Shown one piece after another: positions 1-7,975 of a DNA stretch of 13,218 nt; positions within the stretch are counted from its first letter, which is position 1; every line of letters starts with the position of its first letter. The notes under the pieces are model-generated. The model did not search any database, was not told the DNA's origin, and saw only the letters and a program-made list of their open reading frames with translations. A program made the translations under genes and the position numbers. The DNA comes from Euperipatoides rowelli. Lineage: Eukaryota > Onychophora > Udeonychophora > Euonychophora > Peripatopsidae. The stretch lies in assembly GCA_003024985.2 (NCBI GenBank), contig PXIH01S0004100.1. One strand, written 5' to 3'.

Positions 1-7
1 ATATGGC

Positions 8-45
8 AGTAGCCCGACCTGGCTACTTAAAAAATTTGTGGAATT
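8..45. repeat. Short hairpin repeat, copy 1 of an inverted pair
   Basis: AGTAGCC (8-14) pairs with GGCTACT (21-27) around a 6-base loop, followed by TTGTGGAATT at 36-45. The same pieces recur in reverse orientation at 1801-1843 (AATTCCACAA then GTAGCC). This looks like a short dispersed hairpin element. I see nothing else in 46-331 apart from AT-rich unique-looking DNA and no convincing LTR edge for the adjacent gypsy fragment. Confidence 0.5.
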
Positions 46-331
46 CAACCCCTGCAAGAGTGATATAGCAGTTAGACACAATTGCTAACAAACAAGATGC
101 TGTGTAGTACTGGGAGTGGGTATGCCAATCGATAAAACATGATTACAACTGTTGCAAGTATTTAATGAATGCAATTAGTTTGCTACAAAAACGGGAGAAC
201 CGAATTAAATAATCTGTGATTTAAAACTATAACAATGAAACTACAAATCATATAGGCTACAGTATGCTGCTTACAACTGTGTTATATATGATTTCTAGTT
301 AGAGTCTGTCTGTGGTATAAGGATACCGCAG

Positions 332-818
332 CTACCCTGTCCTTTGTTTTGAGTCGTACCGGTCTGGGGGCTTCCGGACATGGGTTGAGTATCTCAGAGC
401 AGGTTGTGGCGGTGTGGGTTCTGGTGGTATTTCTTCCAGTGATGTTTCCCTGCTCAAGGTTCTTAGTCTATCATCGATGAGGTAGTTGTCCTTGTTAGAT
501 TCCTGCGGAAGGACGGTGGAAGATGTTAATAAAATTGATGGTCTATATGTCGCTTTGTCTCTCTCTCTACCATCCTTTCGTGCGATTATAAATGTTACAG
601 GAGATAGAACTTTTCTTGACCATTCATTCTACCCAGTTTGTTTTCTCTCCGTTACCATAATTTCTTGCGAGAATGCTTTGGCCTGTTGTATATTTGCTCT
701 TGAACAATGTTCTTGGAACTATTGGTAATGGGTTAATTTTCTGGAGTCTACTCCTAAGTGATCTTCCAATGAACATCTCTGCAGGAGTTAGTTTGAGGGT
801 GCAGTGTGGAATAGTTCG
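332..818 (-). pseudogene. Ty3/gypsy retrotransposon pol remnant, integrase C-terminal part
   Basis: Read on the minus strand from about 818 to a TAG at 334-332, this stretch matches the end of a Ty3/gypsy polyprotein. Recognisable pieces in order are TIPHCTLKLTPAEMFIGRSL, just after the integrase catalytic core (the usual form is TPH-T-G-SPAEL-F-GR-LR), then GQSILARNYGNGEK (the small beta-barrel at the integrase C-terminus), then SPVTFIIARKDGR. A proline-rich tail ends with ALRYSTHVRKPPDRY, the common gypsy terminus. In-frame stops (for example TGA at 626-624) and at least one frame change mark it as dead. Gag, protease, RT and the integrase core are absent, and no flanking LTR could be identified, so this is a fragment truncated near 820. 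The open frame on the plus strand at 486-728 is its shadow. Confidence 0.87.
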
Positions 819-862
819 TTTATGTGAATTTTTAGTTCCGATAGGGGGCTAAGAAAATTTTA

Positions 863-882
863 GAGGGGGCTATAGCCCCCTC
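863..882. repeat. Perfect 20-bp GC-rich palindrome
   Basis: GAGGGGGCTATAGCCCCCTC equals its own reverse complement. A related half, AGGGGGCTAAG, lies about 20 bases upstream (843-853). In AT-rich DNA such a block usually belongs to a dispersed repeat, and it sits right at the broken edge of the gypsy fragment. The DNA from 883 to about 1140 has no other recognisable feature. Confidence 0.8.
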
Positions 883-1139
883 AAGCCTCTGGCATCTTCC
901 CTGGTGCTTGCATGTTTGTGTGTGTATAATGGAACTGCTCCTTATCTCTGCACTTTTCCAAATGCAAATGCATTGTAAATATATTACAGTATACAGTGTA
1001 CTTCACTCAAGTTCACTTATAATATATTATTTTGCTGACACCAGAATCCCAAAATATTAAATCCAGTTTTGGGAGAGAAAAAAACTTGCTCAATGCTGAA
1101 AAGCCAGATTATGGATAATAATTTAAGAAATTCAATATT

Positions 1140-1460
1140 ATAAATGTATAGAATAAAAAATAAAATGTCAATTCCAAAAGAGAAATTATTAATTTATTTT
1201 ATTATATATCAGAAAGTCATCTGTATACAATTCTAGTGTATTTCCTGATGACTACTGTATAAATAAATAAATAAATAACTTCCTTTCCAGAAGTTAACCT
1301 TTTATCAATAAAAGCAAATGTTTAATTTAGATATTAAAATGCTAACTTGTAAGGTCAAACATTATTTATAATACCGAAATAATATTTATTTTATGCTGTT
1401 AATTTTCACTCAAAACATTATCACGTTAAAAAAAGAGGGAAAGGAGATTGGTGTTTGAAA
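1140..1460 (+). repeat. Diverged tandem duplication, copy A
   Basis: Copy A of a two-copy direct repeat. Shared blocks in the same order include a TTTCC-GAT-start, AAATAAAT-AACTTCC, ATATTAAAAT then GACTTG/AACTTG-AAG, and ATGCTGTTAATTTT. The last block lies at 1393 in this copy and 1673 in the next, a period of 280 bp. A short AAAT microsatellite (about 1257-1278) is expanded only in this copy. No coding potential is evident. Confidence 0.65.
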
Positions 1461-1479
1461 TATTTAACTGTCAAAGGTT

Positions 1480-1760
1480 ATTGGAAAAGACAAATTGAAA
1501 TGTATTTAAATGATAAAGAAAAATAGAATAATTTATTTCCCGATAGCTTTAAATAAATGAACAACTTCCATTTCAAAATTTAATATTCTGTCATTAAAAA
1601 TAGAAATTTATAACATATTAAAATATTGACTTGCAAGTTAAACTTTATTTACAAAAAACGTTGAGTGATTCTATGCTGTTAATTTTTATTCACAGTGACT
1701 ATGTAAAATAATATTTAAAAAAAAAAAGTGAACAAGATAAAACTTTAAATATAATTGTTA
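1480..1760 (+). repeat. Diverged tandem duplication, copy B
   Basis: Second copy of the 280-bp period repeat. It carries TTTCCCGATAGC, AACTTCCATTTC, ATATTAAAATATTGACTTGC and ATGCTGTTAATTTTTATTCAC in the same order as copy A, with many substitutions and small gaps. The edges are approximate because both flanks are AT-rich. Confidence 0.65.
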
Positions 1761-1800
1761 ATTGTTTGTAACCAGAAGTCGATTTTAAGAAAATTTATTG

Positions 1801-1843
1801 GTAGTCCAACGGACTACTAAATTCCACAATTTGGTAGCCCGTT
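1801..1843. repeat. Short hairpin repeat, copy 2 of the inverted pair
   Basis: GTAGTCC (1801-1807) pairs with GGACTAC (1811-1817) around a 3-base loop. AATTCCACAA (1820-1829) and GTAGCC (1834-1839) follow. The arrangement mirrors 8-45 in reverse orientation. From 1844 to about 2232 there is only AT-rich DNA with TATA-type simple sequence (about 1970-2070). Confidence 0.5.
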
Positions 1844-2232
1844 AAAACATAGTGCACATGTTTGAATTTTACAACTGTTCAAAGTGTTTTTATCAGATTT
1901 AAAGCATGTATTTGTGAAGGAAGATGTTTACGGGTAAATTTTGTTTATGAAATAAAAGTTGACCTAGATACACACACATACAGTATATACTTTACTGAAT
2001 GTGTTATGTAATATATAGTATATCCTGTATTGACACACTAACACAGTATATATAGTGTATATATTACAAAGCAATAATCGTTTTGATTAAAATAAAATAT
2101 AAAAATAAATGAGAAAGTTTAAATGGTGGGATGGGAAGACAAGAATATTGCTTCTTTGGGTCACGTTAAAAAAATGCTAGCAGATCTTTAATGCAAACAA
2201 ACAAATGGATGTTTTATAAAACAGGACTAATG

Positions 2233-2506
2233 AGCTAAAAGTTAGATCAAAATTTAGGTGAACCTAGAAGTAATTGTAAAACAATTTCTGTTAATGGTTA
2301 CTTATAGAAAAATGTTTGAAAAAATCAATGGTGAAAAGTCTACCACTATATGGGCTGGCATACAACCAATATGGCATATTTCCATCATGGCCGCTACAAG
2401 AGAGACAAAGCCACAATTTGCCTTGTATCTTTTTTTTTTTTTTTGCCATATCATGCCAAATTTTACCCCTTAGGCTATAGAAATTTAATACACAAAATTA
2501 TCTTTC
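2233..2506 (+). repeat. Left terminal inverted repeat
   Basis: Matches the reverse complement of 5468-5711 in colinear blocks: AAAACAATTTCTGTTAA at 2278-2294, GGTGAAAAGTCTACCA at 2330-2345, TATGGGCTGGCA at 2349-2360 and TACACAAAATTATCTTTC at 2489-2506. Between these blocks similarity is lower, and this copy has gained a T15 run (2430-2444) absent from the other arm. The small plus-strand open frames here (2258-2473, 2350-2625) are not genes. Confidence 0.88.
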
Positions 2507-2963
2507 TCATGAGTTATGAACCATTTTGTGGTAAACATACGATAATTTTTGTTGAAATTACTGCTGAATTTTTTTCTACACTATCCAATTTTTTTAAAAT
2601 CTGCCTTCATATTCACTTAGACTGATTATTTTTTAACTTAGATAAAAAGTTCTAAACTCAAGTTTTCCTTAAAATATTCTCATTAAAATTGACTATACAC
2701 AGAAATTATACAATGTAGACAGTATATATTAACTGTTAGTAAGAATATCGAGGAGCATGTAAAAGTAAACAAAATGAAATGGTGATCAAGGTAAAAGAAC
2801 ATTTTAAGATAATTATAAAATACATTTTTTATTGAAACACTTTTTTAAATTATTATTTACACCATATTCAGCTATACTTGAAAATTATTTTTTTAATAAA
2901 AAGCTTTAAAAAAAACCTGCAACACATAAGAAATACATTATATAACTCTTTCAGGTAATTAAT
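2507..2963. other. Non-coding stretch between left TIR and end of the nuclease gene
   Basis: AT-rich DNA with homopolymer runs and no coding similarity. It corresponds to the 3' untranslated part of the minus-strand nuclease gene inside the element. I see no second gene here. Confidence 0.5.
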
Positions 2964-5326
2964 TCAATCATCATCCAGGTCCACTTCCATAGAATTACAA
3001 CATTTGATAACAATCGTTATTATTATTATTGTACTCATCAGTCCTTATCGTTTGCATATACATTGTCGGGTACCACATTGACTTGTGATGCAACCACATT
3101 TGATAAATTTTAGCAAATGGTTGGGCGCTGGTGTTTGACTCATTTTACTGATCATCAATGTCAGTTGTCCATACCTTAATTCCTAACCCCAGCTGAGTGG
3201 ATCCATTTGATTACCCAGCTACTGTTGAACCTGGTGACTATAGTCTGTTGTTGTCTGACATATTTGTATATACTCTTAGACAATGAAATCTGCAAGCATC
3301 TTCTGTGGAAGGCAATATTTCAGATTTCACTTGAACTGTAGATTTTGTTGCCTTTGATGTGAACATTTTAAACTGAATCTCATTCAGTGTATCCCCCACA
3401 CTTCCACCATACAGAGAGACTACAGCTTCATGACCAACAAATTGAATTTCTTCTTTTGGTTTTCCTGGTTTTTTTAAATATGGCAGCTTGCTCCCCGAAA
3501 ATGTGCTTTTTCTTTAACAATTTAACTGTATCACGTTTCCCTAATCCAAAGGGTTTTGATGTTGTATCACATCCCAACAGTGCATGGGCAAAAAGAATCT
3601 TATTACAGACTTCTTCACCTAGATCTTGTCTAATTTTCTTGATGCCATAGACAGTCACATTTTTTGAACTCTTCTTTAGTTCTGGGCAGCGAAAAATATT
3701 GCAACATTCACCATTTAAATGATGGATTAGGTCAGTGTCTTCACCAACAATGGTTGTAGGGTACAATTGTGCTGATGCCACACCTTCCATGACAATCATG
3801 ATATCTGCTTCACCTTGAGCTTGTTTGATGGTACAACCAGTTTCTTGTTTTATGAAGGCTTGTTTATTTTCATTGTTAATGGCAATGTTCATTGAAGGTA
3901 AGACATTGACTTTTGGTCCTTGAAAACCTCCTGTCCGCCTCCGGTGTGTTTCTGATTTTGTTGATAGCATGTCTCCATAATCATCAAAGACAATGGTTGC
4001 CTTGCCATACTTTTTGAGTACATATTTCTTGTATGCATTAATAACCTCATCAAAGGTTTGTTGTTTAATCCATGGTATTCAATGTACTAAACACTCCCCA
4101 TCAATGACAAAGTGCATATTTTCAGGTGTGCTAATATCAGCATCTGCTTGCTGATGTATATATTTAACAAGCTGAAACTTCCCAGATTCTCTCATCTTTC
4201 CACTCTTGTCAAATAAGAAGTTGGGTATGTGCAGAGTTTATAACAAAACACTTCCTTCAAATCCAAACCAGTTGTCTGAGGACAAAATAACAGCTGCTGA
4301 AATAATACATCTGGCTCAATGATAAAGGTCTCATTTTTTAATTTAACAAACTAAACTGATTTTATTGGTTTCATCAGTTTGCTCTTTCTGAAAGAAAATT
4401 CAGTAACTGTTTTACCAGTCATCTCATTGAGGATTCTTCTCCCAACTTCTGTCATTTCCAGGTTCACATCATTACTATATGTTACTTGTCACTATGTTAC
4501 ATAGGTTGTTGTCTTGTTCAAAAATATTGAGCAGCTCTACATATTCAAGAACCTTTTGTGTATCATCAATTCATCATTATCACATACAATTCTTGAACTA
4601 GTCATAGTTGCTCATTAACCACCTGCCTAACACTGGATAAGTCTTGCAAACTATTATTCAAATGGCACAAATAGGATGTGACATTACCCAGTCATCCCCT
4701 TTACATGTGTCATTCCATTATATCCCTTGATGTTTTTCATAAGAACCTGTTCAATGACAAAGCCTGTTGAAAAGCCTCCCCAAAATCTGTCACTTCTTCT
4801 GACAACATGCAGTCCATTTGTGAATGCATTGTGTACTTCAGGAATGTTACGTTTAAGCTCAATCATATTTTCTAAATAGCCTACAGGTGTGCAGAACTGA
4901 CATATTAACTATGGCCACGTGCAGCAAAAAAAGGGCAACATTTCTTTAATCATTGCTAGATGTAGCTGCCAATTTCTTGTTCATTCTGCCTTTATGAATA
5001 GTTTCAGAATGTCAACCAACTTCAGGTATACTAACCAAAGTCCAGAAGTCCTGTATTTTATAAGTTCTTCTTTGGTTTTCATTAACTTGATTTAAATTCT
5101 TTCAATGACATCATAGGGTACTTCGTTGAGATATATGTCCCCATTCAAAATATGTTGAAACAAGCATCAAGCTATGGCTAGATCATTAGTTTTCTCTAGA
5201 GGACACAGAGCTTCTTTTGCTATAATTTGTGTTCAACACAGAAGAAATAATCCAATGACCACGGATGGCTCTTGCAATAGCTTGCCCAGAGAGCATATGC
5301 TTAACAAAATTCCCAGCATTCAATAT
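2964..5326 (-). pseudogene. Decayed XPG/FEN-type (PIN-fold) nuclease-like transposon protein
   Basis: About 790 codons on the minus strand, ending in TGA at 2966-2964. Visible parts in order are a helical N-terminal region (VKHMLSGQAIARAIRGHW; WQLHLAMIKEMLPFF) and an RRSDRFWGGFSTGFVIEQVL motif near 4790. Then come DVLFQQLLFCPQ near 4310 and the nuclease. The nuclease shows FVIDG and IVFDDYG (N-domain acids), QGEADIMIV (about 3810), GEDTDL (about 3740) and LLGCDTTSKPFGLGK (about 3570-3530). This is the E-x-D / D-x-D / G-x-D layout of XPG/FEN I-domains plus a helix-turn-helix-like GLGK. WVSLYGG-like and DPLSWG tail motifs precede a C-terminal Cys cluster (KCGCITSQCGTRQCICK). In-frame stops lie at 5169, 5094, 4983, 4911, 4353, 4081, 3221, 3185 and 3047. 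Frame shifts fall near 5230, 4686, 4604, 4560, 4485, 4224, 3440 and 3268. The longest intact piece is 3428-4078. The family is multi-copy and uncharacterised in many invertebrates, as I recall. This copy cannot be expressed, and its N-terminus is probably incomplete. Confidence 0.85.
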
Positions 5327-5361
5327 TTAGATAGTGAAAAAATATTTCAGCAAGAAAAAAA

Positions 5362-5396
5362 AGTGACATTTTGTTTCCACAAAACAAAATGTCACT
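5362..5396. repeat. 15-bp perfect hairpin inside the right end of the element
   Basis: AGTGACATTTTGTTT (5362-5376) pairs perfectly with AAACAAAATGTCACT (5382-5396) around the loop CCACA. It lies between the start of the nuclease coding region and the right TIR, i.e. in the presumed 5' leader of the minus-strand gene. A perfect stem in an element this decayed points to a recent or structurally maintained sequence. Confidence 0.85.
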
Positions 5397-5467
5397 AAAA
5401 CAAATTACAATTCCACAAATTGAACATAATTTAAAATTTGTCATTGGCATCTTGCACAATTTTATAT

Positions 5468-5711
5468 GAAAGATAATTTTGTGTATAAAACTTTATGAAA
5501 GAAGTAAAATTTAATTATATATGACACCAATTTTTCTACCACATGTGGCAGCGATATTGGAAAATCCATCATATTGGACCTGTGCCAGCCCATACACTGG
5601 TAGACTTTTCACCACATTGTTTTTCAGACAATTTACAATAGGAAATAATTAACAGAAATTGTTTTAGAATTACTTTCAGGTTCAACCACAATTTGACTAG
5701 TTTTTTAGGGT
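5468..5711 (-). repeat. Right terminal inverted repeat
   Basis: Reverse complement partner of 2233-2506. Exact blocks are GAAAGATAATTTTGTGTA at 5468-5485, TGCCAGCCCATA at 5583-5594, TGGTAGACTTTTCACC at 5598-5613 and TTAACAGAAATTGTTTT at 5649-5665. Near the outer end, a GGTTCAACC-type block and a CTAGTTTTTTAG stretch align with AGGTGAACCT and CTAAAAGTTAG on the left. Confidence 0.88.
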
Positions 5712-6830
5712 ACAATAAATTGATTGATGCAATAAATTAAATATTTTTTTTTACTCAGTACACAAGTAAATTGTGGAAAAAAATAGCAATAAACTAAAGT
5801 TAAAAACTGATTTTTATTTTAAAAATACAGTTTATAAGAGTAACTAGTAGTTCATCCAAAATCTCAAAGAAATTTATATTCACGAATATCTATTTTGAAG
5901 TCATTAAAAAAAAAAAAAACAATGCCATAAAAAAAAAAACAGAATCAATCGTCACTTAAATGTGCGGTGATTATTTATTACTTCATTAAAAAAAATGGAT
6001 ATCATTTGCCAGCTTAATGTGGCTTATAATTTTGCTAAATAATTGAAATTTTATTTAATATACTGTACTGTAGGTGTAAAAAAAAAAAAAGAATAAAAAT
6101 CCTAAACTATAATGAATCTTTGTAGAGTTACAAGTTTCTACAACATTCCTAACTTTGTGTAATCAGTACATAATGAAAAATGTATAAAAAATCATCATCA
6201 AATTTTATGAGCCTGGCAGCCATTTCTGATTTTGATATCATGATCATGGCATTTATATAGGGCAATACTTAAAAAGATCGAGACAGTAAAGAAAGACATT
6301 GAACTTTGTAGGAAAAATTAAAGCATACTTTAAGTTATATACTGTAGGCCTAGTCATCTTTTGAATTTATACATCATTCAACAATAAAAAAAAGTAGCAC
6401 AGTAGGCTATACTGTATAAGACAAAATTAAAGCAACAAGAAGAAAGCATTAAGAATAGTTTTAATGAAGTTGACACAAATGGGGTGAGAGGACTGCATCG
6501 TACCTATTCTGAAGAGGGTTATTTTTTGCAAAAATAAAAATCCAGGATTAACTAAATGAAAATTTGATAAGCTTAATAAAAAGTTTAAATAATGTTAGAA
6601 TAAATACAAAATTTATTTTTTGATTTCTAATGGGAAATTAAAAAAAAAAAAAAAAAAAAATGAAATGCTCACAGATGTGGAAATAGGCTACTCACTTTTA
6701 TTACATTTTTCAGAAACGTCAATGCTACAGGATTTTTCATATCCCACAACAATTTTAAACATATCGGAACTATTACAAATTCTAGGCAGAATTTTAAAAA
6801 ATATTATGGCTCTTTTAAAAAAAAAAGTGC
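5712..6830. other. AT-rich stretch without recognisable genes
   Basis: Contains several poly-A runs (around 5906, 5929 and 6079, and an A21 run at 6640-6660) and scattered TAGGCTAT/TAGGCCTA words. The short plus-strand frame at 6620-6835 begins across the A21 run and has no protein-like composition. I see nothing else to annotate. Confidence 0.6.
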
Positions 6831-6937
6831 ATTGATGATGTCATCAATATTTGCTAAAGGGGGATTTTGATGATGTCATCAAAATTTGCTAAGATGGCTA
6901 TTTTGATGATGTCATCAAAAATTTCTAAGAGGGATAT
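6831..6937 (+). repeat. Three-copy 35-36 bp tandem repeat with CRE-like palindromic core
   Basis: The core TTGATGATGTCATCAA occurs exactly at 6832-6847, 6867-6882 and 6903-6918, spaced 35 and 36 bp. The linkers resemble each other (ATTTGCTAAAGGGGG, ATTTGCTAAGATGG, ATTTCTAAGAGGG). Each core is a near-palindrome (TTGATGA / TCATCAA) centred on TGATGTCA, one transition away from the CREB/ATF site TGACGTCA. The cores are conserved while the linkers drift. It could be a regulatory cluster or a young minisatellite. Confidence 0.8.
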
Positions 6938-7903
6938 TTTGTATTTAAATAAAATGCCTCTTATGGAATTGTTAAAAATAAATGTGATTATTATCATCAG
7001 TACATTTAACATTTTTACTCATTTCATGTATAGCCTTTTTTTTTAAAAAAAAAAAAGTTAATGACATAATCATATCATTGACCTATTGTTATGTAAGTTC
7101 TCAGTAACCATTTATAATACATTTCAATTGCTTAGGAGGAGTTAGACATATACCGGTAGTAATAAAAGTAAAGATGTACCAAAAATACTAGATATGGAAA
7201 ACTTACTAGCCTATAGTTATTTAACATGATAATATTTTTATAGCTTCAAAAGCTGAAATTCACACAGCAAACATCATTCTAAAATAAATTTATCATTCAG
7301 AAAAATTTAACAGTGAATAGTCTACTCTAAGTATTATATAAAATGATATTTAGTCAGCAAATTTTCCACATAACTTTTATTAATTTTTTTTTTCTACTTT
7401 ACAATAGTGGGAGCAAATAGAAAAGCTTTTAATTTTAATTAAACACATAGAGAGCAATAAACTTTTTTTTTGAAAATCAATATAGCACAAAGAAAAATAA
7501 TCATTTTGAAAAATTCTATACATTCTAATATCAAAAAGCTTGATTATATAACAAAATTAGAGAGCAAAGAGGTAGCTATATAATCGATTCTTCTGGATAA
7601 ATATGCACCTCCCCCCTCCCTTCACACACACACACACTACATCAAACTATATTGACAATTTTTGTAAAAGTTTCCAAGAGTGCTTCCCTCCCCCATTTTA
7701 TACAGCATAAAAAGCCAACTTTAAAATTATTTTAAAAATAGATTTTAAATTTTTTTCAGCATTTAATGATAAAAGTAATAAAGAAAATAGAAATCAATAT
7801 TAAATTTGATTGTACCGTTTTAAATAGACAAGAAAAAAAAAACCACTAAAAAAGAAAAGTAAAATCTTATGCAAAATTAAATGTACTGCATTGAACGGCT
7901 TAC
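6938..7903. other. AT-rich DNA, probably intron downstream of the WBP1/VOPP1-like exon
   Basis: No coding exon could be supported. It includes a T9A12 run (7036-7056), a pyrimidine-rich patch and a CA dinucleotide repeat (7623-7637). Since the neighbouring host exon is read leftward and ends at a donor site at 7903-7902, this DNA is most simply the next intron. Confidence 0.5.
7623..7637 (+). repeat. (CA)n microsatellite after a C-rich tract
   Basis: Fifteen bases of alternating CA follow CACCTCCCCCCTCCCTT, giving a purine/pyrimidine-asymmetric stretch of about 30 bases. Confidence 0.85.
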
Positions 7904-7975
7904 CAAAAATACCATAATGAATAGACATAATCACAGCACATATTTTCACCGCAGCAATATTGATCTACACCACAC
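7904..7975 (-). CDS. Internal exon of a WBP1/WBP1L/VOPP1-like membrane protein
   Basis: A 72-base exon on the minus strand. The acceptor is ideal: a long pyrimidine tract ending CATTTTTCTTGTAG just before 7975. The donor after 7904 is GTAAGC. With one base completing the previous codon, it encodes CGVDQYCCGENMCC and then DYVYSLWYFW. The C-x5-CC-x4-CC spacing followed by a Tyr/Trp-rich run ending WYFW is the ectodomain-to-membrane junction of the WBP1/WBP1L and VOPP1 families. These are small single-pass proteins with a Cys-rich luminal part and a cytoplasmic tail of PPxY motifs that bind WW domains of ubiquitin ligases. The exon ends in phase 2 (TG|), so the transmembrane segment and the tail must be in exons to the left. 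None of those could be found with confidence. Family assignment rests on this short Cys pattern and the preceding exon. Confidence 0.75.

Larger units (their letters stand above)
2233..5711 (-). mobile_element. TIR-flanked DNA-transposon-like element carrying an XPG-type nuclease gene
   Basis: Two long inverted repeats (2233-2506 and 5468-5711) enclose a decayed protein-coding region on the minus strand, the structure of a DNA transposon. Outer limits are approximate. Weaker similarity may continue to about 2140 on the left and 5795 on the right, and no target-site duplication could be fixed. The interior encodes one nuclease-like protein, and no DDE/D transposase, helicase or reverse transcriptase is visible. 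From memory, some Academ-type transposons have been described with an XPG-type nuclease. That lineage is my best guess for the affiliation, but I could not check it. Confidence 0.75.

Noticed and set aside
486-728. 80-codon plus-strand open frame
   Set aside because: Lies opposite the gypsy integrase remnant. The minus strand has the recognisable motifs, and this frame has none.
2258-2625. Two overlapping plus-strand open frames
   Set aside because: They sit in the left TIR and cross a T15 run. Composition follows the homopolymers, and the matching region in the right TIR does not preserve either frame.
3387-3650. 87-codon plus-strand open frame
   Set aside because: Antisense shadow of the nuclease pseudogene.
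5174-5398. 74-codon plus-strand open frame
   Set aside because: Antisense to the N-terminal part of the nuclease pseudogene and ends within the hairpin.
7804-7846. Possible next exon of the WBP1/VOPP1-like gene after a CTTTTTTAG acceptor, giving a short Phe-rich hydrophobic run
   Set aside because: The hydrophobic residues come from a T10 run, the frame closes after about 15 codons, and the intron would be only 58 bases. No family similarity.
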